Below are positions 7,309 through 15,240 of a stretch of DNA of 64,000 bases, piece by piece; positions within the stretch are counted from its first letter, which is position 1; every line of letters starts with the position of its first letter. Source of the stretch: Erythrobacter sp047872805 (GTDB lineage Bacteria; Pseudomonadota; Alphaproteobacteria; Sphingomonadales; Sphingomonadaceae). The stretch lies in assembly GCF_047872805.1 (NCBI RefSeq), contig NZ_JBLQUK010000012.1, positions 1-64,000 on the forward strand. The letters are read 5' to 3'. The position numbers and the translations under genes are program-made. Under the pieces are notes generated by a model, which made no database searches, was not told the DNA's origin, and saw only the letters and a list, made by a program, of their open reading frames with translations.

Positions 7309-7446
7309 GGCAGCATCGCTGCCCTCTACTGTGCACATACAAGGGACAATTCTCGAACTTTTGACCCGAGCGTCCTCCGCTCTGTCGAGCACCTCGCAAA
7401 CCTCAATGGCCATCTAAGAACGCCCAATGATCACGAACGAACTTAG
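7309..7446 (+). pseudogene. Remnant of a second serine recombinase C-terminus
   Basis: Read in frame from 7318 this gives AALYCAHTRDNSRTFDPSV, then LRSVEHLANL and a TAG at 7444-7446. It aligns with AALYCAHKQDNSRTFDLKV of the recombinase at 6516 onward, with changes that mostly fall within a conserved protein frame. At the DNA level about 47 bases are nearly identical (6516-6562 versus 7318-7364). No other recombinase sequence precedes it, so the rest of the gene has been deleted. Confidence 0.7.
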
Positions 7447-8720
7447 GCTTTGCGAAAAGGTGCCAATTGCTTGTCAAACTCGCAGAATTCGTTTCCAAAC
7501 TTTTTCCACTTTTCCCAGCCATCTGGCAGCAAGAAATATCGCCCAAGAGTTTCTGCTGGTCGTTCAAGAAATTGCCGAGTCACTCTTACAACGGCATCAC
7601 TATTTTGAGTTTCAATCGCTGGGTCTACATTAGGCTGCGAGCTTGTTGCCTCGCTGTCCGAATACCGCGCTAAGACACATGTATCATAGATATGACGAAG
7701 TTGTCGGTAGCTTATCGAATTTTGGCTTGTGAAACCCATTGTTGTCCAATGTGTGGCACACAGCGTAGAACTGCTGATAGGTGTCGTAGCGATATAGTGT
7801 GTGAAATATTGGTTCGCCCCATATTTAGCGAAGAACGCTCTACCGCTCCACTGCTCTATCTCATTGATCTCTATCTCAATCCGACGGTCATAGTTCCTAC
7901 AGTGCTCGAAGACCTTTATCAGTTCCTGAAGACACTTTATTGTCTCCCAAGTTCGCTTCTTGCTCTCACACCAATTCGGAAGAGCTTCGTCCCACCTATT
8001 CCCGTTAACTAGTGTATCGTTTCCAACGATTTTCTGGACAGACGGCGTGTCGGCCAATTTCGGTTGAAACTCGTTGGTCAGCAGGGATCGTTTTGCACCC
8101 CAAATGACTTGATGTTCAAGCTCTGGCCATATGGCAATTCTGATCTTCCGCTTATTGTTGTTCGTGGTCTGAGGGTGTGTGGTCACAAACTTCAAAACTT
8201 TCAGGAACCTGCCCAGGGTTTCCGGGCTATGCTCAATGCCATACGCCAATGACGACACCACCAAATTCACTTCATCTAGATCGATGTCGTTGGGGACGAG
8301 GAATCCTCGCTCGATATCATCTAGATGAAATACTACTTCCTTTGGAGCGTCCTGTCTTGAGCTGACCAAGCCAGCTCCATAATCTGTCTGAGTGCCCGCC
8401 CAAGAGCGCGCAAGATAGCCAAGGAGGTATTGAGAGAATTTCTGAATCCTGTCAGTCAGGACAAAGATTAACGCTGCAATCAGAAATCCTGCAATGCTGC
8501 TAAATACGGCGAGGTTGGTGGCATCGACATCGCGCTCATGTAGGTTCAAGAATTTGCCTGAAAACAGCGACGAACTCAGCCAAATGATTGCTAGACATCC
8601 AATAACCCCTGACATGATGACAAATACCCACCACAACAGCGCGCCTGTACGTTCACCTAGGATGTCTCGACTGCGTTTCGCCCAGTCCAGACTTATCTCC
8701 TCACGATGTCTTATTTTCAT
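7443..8720 (-). CDS. Two-helix membrane protein of unknown function, last gene of the ABC/dioxygenase operon
   Basis: A 425-residue protein with a basic N-terminus, two membrane helices at about residues 29-51 and 70-90, and a large soluble C-terminal domain of over 300 residues that should lie in the cytoplasm. That domain contains conserved-looking stretches (VVFHLDDIERGFLVP, RIRIAIWPELEHQVI, IEINEIEQWSGRAFF) but no motif I recognise. ATG at 8720 is preferred over the TTG at 8738 because GAGAG is nine bases upstream. The permease stop is only 15 bases before this ATG, so the gene belongs to the same transcript. It has no usual counterpart in tau/ssu-type operons. Confidence 0.8.
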   Translation of the reverse strand: MKIRHREEISLDWAKRSRDILGERTGALLWWVFVIMSGVIGCLAIIWLSSSLFSGKFLNLHERDVDATNLAVFSSIAGFLIAALIFVLTDRIQKFSQYLLGYLARSWAGTQTDYGAGLVSSRQDAPKEVVFHLDDIERGFLVPNDIDLDEVNLVVSSLAYGIEHSPETLGRFLKVLKFVTTHPQTTNNNKRKIRIAIWPELEHQVIWGAKRSLLTNEFQPKLADTPSVQKIVGNDTLVNGNRWDEALPNWCESKKRTWETIKCLQELIKVFEHCRNYDRRIEIEINEIEQWSGRAFFAKYGANQYFTHYIATTPISSSTLCATHWTTMGFTSQNSISYRQLRHIYDTCVLARYSDSEATSSQPNVDPAIETQNSDAVVRVTRQFLERPAETLGRYFLLPDGWEKWKKFGNEFCEFDKQLAPFRKA

Positions 8721-8734
8721 TTTTCGCCGCTCTC

Positions 8735-9454
8735 TCAAATACGAATTCGATTGATCACAATATTTACTGCGATACTTATAAGCCCTGCAATGAGTATATA
8801 GAAATAGAGCGCGTCAATTTGGAAGCCTTCATATGCCCGATAAGCCAACCAACCGATGCCGGATGAAGCGACGAAGAACATTTCAGTCACAATGACGACG
8901 ACTAGACCGAGAGACAGGGCAATTCGAAGGCCTGTAATCACACCCGGCAGAGCCTCCCAAAGCATCATCCTAACTTTGGTTTTGCGACTCAAGAGCTGCT
9001 GTCTCAACCTAAAGTAGGCTAGGCGCTCTTCATTATCGCTATTCGGGCGCGAAGCGACCATCACACTAATAATAATAATCGGCAACGAGAGTGTGACCAC
9101 AATCAACGCTCTCGAAAGTTCGCCAAATCCAACAAAAACAATGAATAAGGGGAAAAGCATCGCAACGGGTATTCCGCGCATGAAGTCGAAGATAGGTTCT
9201 AGCAATTCGCGTACCGGGTCGCTCTTCGCCATCCAAAGACCGAGTGGCAGTCCGACCAATACTGCAATCATACTCCCGAGAAGGACGCGCCCGAATGTGA
9301 TCCCGATGTGCCCAAGCGTGTCCGGGATCAAGGAGGTAGTGAAGATCGCCGCCAGAAGCCCTATCGCATCTGGAAGGAAAAAATCGTTCAGGTTGGCGAA
9401 ATAGCTCGCAACGAGCCACGCCAAGGCTATTATGGAATAGATCAGTGTTCGCAT
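8735..9454 (-). CDS. ABC transporter permease, NitT/TauT (SsuC/TauC) type
   Basis: This 239-residue inner-membrane protein has about six helices and the EAA loop of the family (LWEALPGVITGLRIALSLG, about residues 165-183), which contacts the ATPase. Its closest functional analogues are permeases for sulfonates, taurine, nitrate or thiamine precursors. The start overlaps the end of the ATPase gene by 13 bases, showing translational coupling. The substrate cannot be told from sequence. Confidence 0.85.
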   Translation of the reverse strand: MRTLIYSIIALAWLVASYFANLNDFFLPDAIGLLAAIFTTSLIPDTLGHIGITFGRVLLGSMIAVLVGLPLGLWMAKSDPVRELLEPIFDFMRGIPVAMLFPLFIVFVGFGELSRALIVVTLSLPIIIISVMVASRPNSDNEERLAYFRLRQQLLSRKTKVRMMLWEALPGVITGLRIALSLGLVVVIVTEMFFVASSGIGWLAYRAYEGFQIDALYFYILIAGLISIAVNIVINRIRI

Positions 9455-10068
9455 ATAGATAGTGATGCCAAATTTTCGGATTTTCTGGTGATGGTAAGTT
9501 CCTGATTCACCAGGTGCGACAGGTGCGTATTAAGCTCTTGGTGGCTAGCAATTAGCGCTGTGCCGCCTGCGTTAACGAACTTCGCTATTAGCTTAGACAC
9601 TAATACGATAGTTTTGGTGTCGAGCGACGCAAATGGTTCGTCAAATACGATCAAGTCTGGATCGAGGGATAACTCCCGAACGATAGCAATTCTCTGACAC
9701 TGACCTCCACTCAACTGAGATGGGCGCTTTTGGAAGTCCGATTTAGGGAAGCCCAAATCGTGAAGCATCGCCTGCGCCTCATCCAATTCGATGCCTTGAA
9801 TAAGCTCAAAGTTCTGGCTGCAAGTCTGCCAAGGGAGCAGAGATTGCCTATAATTCTGAGGAACATACCCGAGCTTAGCGTCAGCTACTGAACTTTTTCT
9901 TCGGCCTTCATCAAGGGGTATCAAACCCAGAACGCTTTTGAGAAAAGTGCTCTTGCCAGAGCCGTTTGCTCCGACAACTGTCGTTACGCCTGGCTTCGAC
10001 CTCCATTCGTTGATTTCAAGGCGGAAGTCTTCAAAACGCAACCCCCCGGCGACAATTTCAACCCCCAT
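9442..10068 (-). CDS. ABC transporter ATP-binding protein, NitT/TauT type
   Basis: A 208-residue nucleotide-binding subunit with Walker A GANGSGKST, Q-loop VPQNYRQS, signature LSGGQCQR, Walker B LIVFDEP and H-loop SHQE. It is short for the family (usually 240-260 residues) but all catalytic motifs are present. The start at 10068 is chosen because the ATG overlaps the stop of the binding-protein gene (TGATG) and GGAAG lies five bases upstream. The earlier TTG and ATG in the same frame lack a ribosome site. Confidence 0.87.
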   Translation of the reverse strand: MGVEIVAGGLRFEDFRLEINEWRSKPGVTTVVGANGSGKSTFLKSVLGLIPLDEGRRKSSVADAKLGYVPQNYRQSLLPWQTCSQNFELIQGIELDEAQAMLHDLGFPKSDFQKRPSQLSGGQCQRIAIVRELSLDPDLIVFDEPFASLDTKTIVLVSKLIAKFVNAGGTALIASHQELNTHLSHLVNQELTITRKSENLASLSICEH

Positions 10069-11036
10069 CAAGGCTTCCATATCCAATCATCGGACGTCGG
10101 TTGTTCGGCCAATCCACCTTGGCGATAGAATGTTTCCGCAAACGTCCTGAGCGTTTCAGACATTCCGTCATCTCCAGACATGCGCCATTCCTGCAGACGA
10201 ATCCTCGACAATTTCTCGGCAGGGATAGCAGTGTAACCAGCTAAAGCCTGCCTGGCAGCCACTTCGTCCGTGGCAATGAATCGAACAGCCTTCTGGATCG
10301 CAGCATAAAAGCGTCGCTCTTCGTCCTCCGTTAGCTTTTGTGAAATGAACCAGGCTCCGGACGCAGGCACGTCGGGCATTAACTCAGCATAGTAGCCATC
10401 CACAATTATCTCTCCAACGCCTTCGTCTAAGATGAAGGTCGCAAACGGCTCCACAGCCCCAAACACCCCATCGATGCTGCCTGATTGCAAAGATGGTAGC
10501 CACTGAGCAGGAGGCATAGCAACGGTCTCTACTTCGTCTGGCTCAAGACCGAGTTTTGGGCTAACGGCAGCGAGGAAGACTTCGCCAACCGACCCAGGAA
10601 AAATCGCAACAGTCCGCCCTTTGAAATCCGCGTAGTTTTCGACGTTTGAGTCACTCCTAGCGATCACAAAATCCGTCGATTGGCCGTCGGCGCGTTTGAC
10701 GTAGTTATTTGCCAAGAAGAGCCGGAATTGACCGTTGGCGTTTGAATTTGCATCGAGCATAGCGTTCGTTGCGCCAGTGCCGATGACGTCGACACGACCG
10801 GAAAGTCCGGCGGCTGCAATGTCATTGCTGGTCTTAAATTCGATCAAATCTACGGACAGGCCCTGCTCATCGAAGAAGCCTTGCTCTTCGGCCACAAAGA
10901 TCGGCAAACCGGCGCCGATAGGAAGATATGCCACCTTGATTGGGTCGCGATCAGTCGGGTCGGACTGCGCAACCCAGTAGACACCGCCAATGATGGTTAG
11001 GAGTACTAACAACAGTGGGAAAAGAAACTTTCTCAT
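10068..11036 (-). CDS. ABC transporter substrate-binding protein, SsuA/NMT1 type
   Basis: A 322-residue protein with the NMT1/SsuA-like fold: KVAYLPIGAGLPIFVAEEQGFFDEQGL near the N-terminus, then VDVIGTGATNAML and GRTVAIFPGSVGEVF. The N-terminus (residues 4-24) is hydrophobic with no lipobox Cys and no clear signal peptidase site, so it is probably anchored in the inner membrane facing the periplasm. Related proteins bind taurine, alkanesulfonates, nitrate or pyrimidines. The ligand here is unknown. Confidence 0.85.
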   Translation of the reverse strand: MRKFLFPLLLVLLTIIGGVYWVAQSDPTDRDPIKVAYLPIGAGLPIFVAEEQGFFDEQGLSVDLIEFKTSNDIAAAGLSGRVDVIGTGATNAMLDANSNANGQFRLFLANNYVKRADGQSTDFVIARSDSNVENYADFKGRTVAIFPGSVGEVFLAAVSPKLGLEPDEVETVAMPPAQWLPSLQSGSIDGVFGAVEPFATFILDEGVGEIIVDGYYAELMPDVPASGAWFISQKLTEDEERRFYAAIQKAVRFIATDEVAARQALAGYTAIPAEKLSRIRLQEWRMSGDDGMSETLRTFAETFYRQGGLAEQPTSDDWIWKP

Positions 11037-11051
11037 GTAATCATCTTACCA

Positions 11052-11843
11052 TTAATTTATGAGATTCAGAAACTTAGAAGGATGCCTACCTTCAACGACC
11101 CCGTATACGATACCGCCTTCTATTGCGACATCGTAGCCCAATAACCCAAGCATCGTCGGTGAAAGACGATCCACTCCGGATTTTGAGAAAGGCAGATAGT
11201 GATTGTCCAGTGTCCTCAGCCAAGGGACGCAATAGTTTGCAAAAACGCCGGTTCGCGGCTCACTAGTGGAGTTTGCGCCGGCCCCATGCAATAACTCGGA
11301 AAGCATGACCAACACAGAGCCAGGCTCCATCTCCACTTGAACAGCAGTTGGCCAATTTGAAACCGCTTGGTCAGACCGATCTCGATGACTTCGAGGTGCT
11401 ACCCACGTCGCGCCGTTTTCATTTCGAAAGGAACTCAGGGCGACCATAACGGAAACGCTCAAGGTTTGGTTCTTGTGATCGATTGGGATACAAACATCGT
11501 CCCGATGCAGATCCTGCCTCACTTCTCCGGGAAGGACACGAATCCCCTGGGATCTCATCAATAAAGGCGTACGACCGAGCACCGAACGCACAATGTCGAG
11601 GATTATCTCATTCTCAAGGATCGGGTCGGCACTTCGTGTGCGACTTACCAAGCTATAGACTCTCTGTGTGGATCGGCCTTCAAAATCATTCCGACCAGTG
11701 AATTCGAAGTACGGATCAATATCATCAGCCAGAGCTTGGATATACTCCGCACTGAAAACGCTTGGCAGAATTACAAAGCCGTCCTCAGATAGCTTCCCAA
11801 GCGCTGTTTCGGCGAGAGATTGCGTTGATGTATTGCTCATCAT
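11052..11843 (-). CDS. PhyH-family Fe(II)/2-oxoglutarate dioxygenase
   Basis: A 263-residue enzyme of the phytanoyl-CoA dioxygenase family. The facial triad is visible as H-R-D in DLHRDD and a distal His in ELLHGAGANS. The 2-oxoglutarate Arg is in EPRTGVFANY. PhyH relatives hydroxylate small molecules, including phosphonates and hypophosphite, using oxygen and 2-oxoglutarate. It is the first gene of the minus-strand operon, 15 bases before the binding-protein gene, so it probably acts on the imported compound, as TauD does for taurine, although TauD is a different family. ATG at 11840 is equally possible as start. Confidence 0.85.
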   Translation of the reverse strand: MMSNTSTQSLAETALGKLSEDGFVILPSVFSAEYIQALADDIDPYFEFTGRNDFEGRSTQRVYSLVSRTRSADPILENEIILDIVRSVLGRTPLLMRSQGIRVLPGEVRQDLHRDDVCIPIDHKNQTLSVSVMVALSSFRNENGATWVAPRSHRDRSDQAVSNWPTAVQVEMEPGSVLVMLSELLHGAGANSTSEPRTGVFANYCVPWLRTLDNHYLPFSKSGVDRLSPTMLGLLGYDVAIEGGIVYGVVEGRHPSKFLNLIN

Positions 11844-12025
11844 CTACGAATTTATATTCCCCCGTCACTTTACTGCTGCTTTCGCTTGCCAGCAGCCCTG
11901 CTTCATCTTTGTCAATTCCCGCAACGATAGTGGCGTCATTGGCATGATTGCACTCTGAGGCAACGCATATAGCAATTCACCAAGCCGAGGAATGCAACCT
12001 TCATGCGCTTAGATTAGAACAGACA

Positions 12026-13165
12026 TCATGCCAACAAAAACTCATTCCACGATGAGGCAAGCTTCCTTCTACCGATCATACGATCCGACCTTTGATACGC
12101 CCCCACAACCCCCGCATCCACAGCGTGTCCCAAAGCGGCTTCCTTCACTTCAAACGGCGCATCGGTGCATTCCTCTCCCCACGTGCGGAAAGTGGCACGG
12201 AAGCCATGCGGTCGGGCTTCATAACCTTCCCGCTTCATCAACGAAGACATAGCCATGTCGGAAAGTGGTTTGCCCTTGTAGGCAGGGAAGAGGAACTCGT
12301 TTGGAGATAACTCGCGGCACAGTGCCACGATCTTGAGCGCCTCTTTGGCTAGCGGAATGCGGTGCTCCTTGCCCGTCTTTGTCCGCTCCGGCGGCAACGT
12401 CCAAATATCGCCTTCAACCTCGTCAAACGTGGCGAGGCGAACTTCGCTTGTGCGAGCAAGTGTCAGGATCAGGAAACGAAGCGCTAGTGCAGCCGTACCC
12501 CTCTGTTCGGTGAGCCACTCATAGAATGCCGGAGCATCCTGATACGGCATTGAAGGAATGTGCGTCACGCTATGGCGCTGCTTTCCTAGCAACGCCCGCG
12601 CTTTCATGGTCGCTTGGAGATCAACGTCCAACCCCAAGGCGGCAGCATGCTTCAGGGTCAGGTTCATGCGCTGGAGGGCCTTTGCCGCCGCTTCTGTCTT
12701 GGTATGCCAGAGCGGATCAAGCACCCGCTTCAACGTATGCTGATCCACATCCTCCACCGGCAGCTTGCCGATCTTCGGAATGATGTGCGTGGCGAGCGGG
12801 GACATCCATCGGCCCGCATCGCCATCGCGCTTGAGCTCTGCCTTCCGCGCCTCGAAGCAGCCTTCGATTGCCTCTTTCACGGTAAGGCGATGCGGCTTGT
12901 GTTTCGACTTTCCGCGCTCAGCTATCGGATCGAGGCCGTCGCGCAGCACCTTGCGCGCCTCTGCCGCCCGCTCGCGCGCTTCAGCAATCGACACATCTGG
13001 CCAACGCCCCAACCCCATCTCCCGCCGCTTGCCGCCTATCGAGACCCGCAAAATCCACTTGCCAGCTTCCTTGCTACGCTTCACCAACCAAAGACCCTGG
13101 CCATCAGGATGCTTCCCCGTTCCGAGGTTCTTTGCTCGAAGCTGTCCAAGCGCGTTATGCAGCAC
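12026..13165 (-). CDS. P4-type tyrosine integrase
   Basis: A 379-residue site-specific recombinase. The N-terminus has the DUF4102 arm-binding domain (HPDGQGLWLVKR...WILRVSIGGKRREMGLG). The catalytic domain has RTSEVRLATFDEV (first Arg), HGFRATFRTW (His-x2-Arg), LGHA, and the Tyr nucleophile in VGAYQRSD. The start is a GTG with an AAAAAGG ribosome site. An in-frame TAA just upstream excludes a longer protein. Integrases of this type mobilise genomic islands, usually next to an attachment site. It marks the right end of the low-GC accessory region. Confidence 0.93.
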   Translation of the reverse strand: MLHNALGQLRAKNLGTGKHPDGQGLWLVKRSKEAGKWILRVSIGGKRREMGLGRWPDVSIAEARERAAEARKVLRDGLDPIAERGKSKHKPHRLTVKEAIEGCFEARKAELKRDGDAGRWMSPLATHIIPKIGKLPVEDVDQHTLKRVLDPLWHTKTEAAAKALQRMNLTLKHAAALGLDVDLQATMKARALLGKQRHSVTHIPSMPYQDAPAFYEWLTEQRGTAALALRFLILTLARTSEVRLATFDEVEGDIWTLPPERTKTGKEHRIPLAKEALKIVALCRELSPNEFLFPAYKGKPLSDMAMSSLMKREGYEARPHGFRATFRTWGEECTDAPFEVKEAALGHAVDAGVVGAYQRSDRMIGRRKLASSWNEFLLA

Positions 13166-13574
13166 CAGCCCACCTTTTTAGGCCAATTTCTGGCCCACCC
13201 TTCAGTCCACCCCTATGAACGAAAAGGCATGCTATTCCATGTTTAGGTATGGGTAAAGGGTATATATAGCAATGCTTTGAAGATGTTCAGCTATGTGCTG
13301 AAATGCGCTGAGTTAGAGTCTTGAAAATAGGCATCTCGACCGCACCAAACATTCTTTGAGGGAACGCAGATCTTGCCTGACAACAGGTTAGCGATCTGGC
13401 CGCTGACTGCGAGAATTGGCGATGGGATTGCGTTGGTCTTAATTCCACCAACATTTTCGGTCTGTTGCTTCGCTCCTTTCGCCCCAGTTTCAGACGGATC
13501 TGCCGTTGCTTGATCTGCTCAGGCTCTTGCAGTCCGAAATATGGGAACCCTCTGCTTCGGACTTTAGGTGCATG
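13166..13574. other. Intergenic region between the integrase and ompW; probable island boundary
   Basis: I see no coding frame, tRNA or other RNA gene in these 409 bases. It contains an AT-rich block (TATGGGTAAAGGGTATATATAGC, split across 13247-13270), a small inverted repeat TTCAGC/GCTGAA at 13286-13302, and pyrimidine-rich sequence near ompW. By position it should hold the attachment site used by the integrase. The partner site lies outside the window. Confidence 0.4.
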
Positions 13575-14246
13575 TTAAAAACGATAAGACACTCCGGCGC
13601 TTAGAACCCACGGGTTGAGATTGTGCTCGGTTTGGATCACCACTGTGCCAGCGGCAGACCATGTCGCCGTGGTGCTGATGAAATATCGTTTGGCATCCAG
13701 TGTAAGGCCAAAGCCGGCCTTGCCTACCGGAACGTCGATCCCGGCTTGAAGCGCAATGCCAAGCTCATCGGACAAATCGGTATCGGTCACACCAAGAGGA
13801 ACGACCGCAGCGCCGGGCTTATCGCTCAGCCAGATAAAGTAGGCGGGGCCTGCACCAACATAGGGCTTTGTGCCGAGGAGGTCGAAATGCAGCTTTGCCG
13901 TGACCGTCGCGGGTAACAGCAATGCGTCCGACACCAACTCTGCGCCTGGGGGAAGTCCGGCAATGGCGTCGACATCGTGCTGCGTTGTTCCCGCGATCGT
14001 CTCTATCGAAAGCTTGTCGGTCACAAAATACTCGACCGCGATTGTGGGAATATGATTGTCGTTGGAGGTAGTGTTGGTTCCCGCTGGCAATCCGACCAGA
14101 TCAACGTTGACCTGTTCAATTTCACCATCGGTCAATACCCCGGTGGCCATGACTTTGATCTGAAAATCGCCCGCCCGGTCCTGTGCCGCAACTGGAGTGG
14201 CCGCCAGCGCAATCCCAGCGCAGGCAGTAACAATCAGGTATTTCAT
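13575..14246 (-). CDS. ompW: OmpW-family outer membrane protein
   Basis: A 223-residue protein with a signal peptide (cleavage expected after PVAA, about residue 21) followed by alternating amphipathic strands and the terminal aromatic motif SAGVSYRF. The OmpW signatures IPTIAVEYFVTDKLSIE and VGAGPAYF are present. OmpW forms an eight-stranded beta barrel for small hydrophobic molecules. The start at 14246 has AAGGA upstream. The FNR-type box at 14341-14354 lies 95 bases upstream and fits the known anaerobic control of ompW in other bacteria. Confidence 0.9.
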   Translation of the reverse strand: MKYLIVTACAGIALAATPVAAQDRAGDFQIKVMATGVLTDGEIEQVNVDLVGLPAGTNTTSNDNHIPTIAVEYFVTDKLSIETIAGTTQHDVDAIAGLPPGAELVSDALLLPATVTAKLHFDLLGTKPYVGAGPAYFIWLSDKPGAAVVPLGVTDTDLSDELGIALQAGIDVPVGKAGFGLTLDAKRYFISTTATWSAAGTVVIQTEHNLNPWVLSAGVSYRF

Positions 14247-14340
14247 CCTTGATCCTTGGTGGACGGCAGCGGCTGCACTTTGCAGCCCAGGGTTCTTGCC
14301 GTCCAAGGGCGCGCAATGACGAATGCGGCCGCCCATTTCA

Positions 14341-14354
14341 TTGATTGATATCAA
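14341..14354. promoter_or_regulatory. FNR/FixK box between ompW and the regulator gene
   Basis: TTGAT-TGAT-ATCAA, a perfect match to the TTGAT-N4-ATCAA consensus. It lies in the divergent region, 39 bases before the regulator start and 95 before ompW, so it could serve both, including autoregulation. Confidence 0.85.
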
Positions 14355-14392
14355 AGACGTCGACAAAGACTTGCGGCACATCGCTCAGTATC

Positions 14393-15175
14393 ATGGCGAC
14401 CGTGTTTCATTCCCCTGCAGTGACCAGCATGGAAGCGCTGCGTGGCCTCGTGGGGCGCGATGCCGCATCTTCGGACACGGCCGTGCGTCTTTGCGAATTG
14501 GGGCAATACCGATTGTTGCCGCGCGGCGGAGAATTGCAGGCTGACCCACAGGACGATCATCTGGTATTCATAGCGGAAGGCGCGGCGAAGCTGCTGGGGT
14601 GCAGCGTGCCTGTGCCGATGAACCGTCGAGATGGTTTCGCACTCAGCGCCCGCGAATGCCGCAAGAATATCCATATTCTGGCGTTTCACTTTCGCGGGGA
14701 GATCGTTTCGGTCCCGCAAAAATCCAAGGACGATTTTCGCCTAGCGGCGCTGTGCGACATGGATGTGATCGTTTTTTCAGCGAACCGATTTCTCGACATT
14801 GCGCAAGATGACCCGACGGTGATCCGCAATGTCCTTACCCGCTCGCTGGAGGCCTTGCATCGCAGCCGCACGCGGATGTTGCAGATCGGCCATCAATCCG
14901 CGCGTCAACGGGTCGCAAGCTTTCTCGTCGCTATGGCCGAACGGCTGTGTTGCTGCGCGGATGGGGCGTGCGAATTGGTGCTGCCGATGAGCCGGGGTGA
15001 CATTGGCGACAGCTTGGGCCTGACAATCGAAACCGTGAGCCGACAATTCGCCGACCTGCGCGCCGAAGGGCTGATCACCACACATGGCCGCAGCATCGTC
15101 CGGCTGATGGATATCGGCAGGCTCATCGGAGAAACGAGCCGCAGCGCAAAACCGCAGCCACACCGCCAAACTTGA
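14393..15175 (+). CDS. Crp/Fnr-family transcription regulator (FixK/FNR-like)
   Basis: A 260-residue regulator with an N-terminal cyclic-nucleotide-binding-like beta roll, a dimerisation helix (about residues 140-175) and a C-terminal winged helix MSRGDIGDSLGLTIETVSRQFADL. The recognition helix has E-x2-SR, the residues that read TTGAT half sites in FNR and FixK. The N-terminus lacks the FNR iron-sulfur Cys cluster, so it is more FixK-like. A run CCCADGAC just before the helix-turn-helix is unusual. It lies between two FNR boxes and directly before the cbb3 oxidase operon, its likely target. Confidence 0.88.
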   Translation: MATVFHSPAVTSMEALRGLVGRDAASSDTAVRLCELGQYRLLPRGGELQADPQDDHLVFIAEGAAKLLGCSVPVPMNRRDGFALSARECRKNIHILAFHFRGEIVSVPQKSKDDFRLAALCDMDVIVFSANRFLDIAQDDPTVIRNVLTRSLEALHRSRTRMLQIGHQSARQRVASFLVAMAERLCCCADGACELVLPMSRGDIGDSLGLTIETVSRQFADLRAEGLITTHGRSIVRLMDIGRLIGETSRSAKPQPHRQT

Positions 15176-15185
15176 TCTGGATCAA
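15172..15185 (+). promoter_or_regulatory. FNR/FixK box upstream of ccoN
   Basis: TTGAT-CTGG-ATCAA, a perfect consensus site overlapping the stop codon of the regulator gene and 56 bases before the ccoN ATG. This is the expected location for micro-oxic activation of the cbb3 operon. Confidence 0.88.
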
Positions 15186-15240
15186 ATACGTCACGCACGC
15201 CGCCGCCTAGTCATGGCGCGCAGCAATAGGGAATTAAGCC

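Noticed and set aside
13623..13916. A plus-strand ORF across ompW
   Set aside because: It is antisense to a clear OmpW gene and has no protein-like composition.
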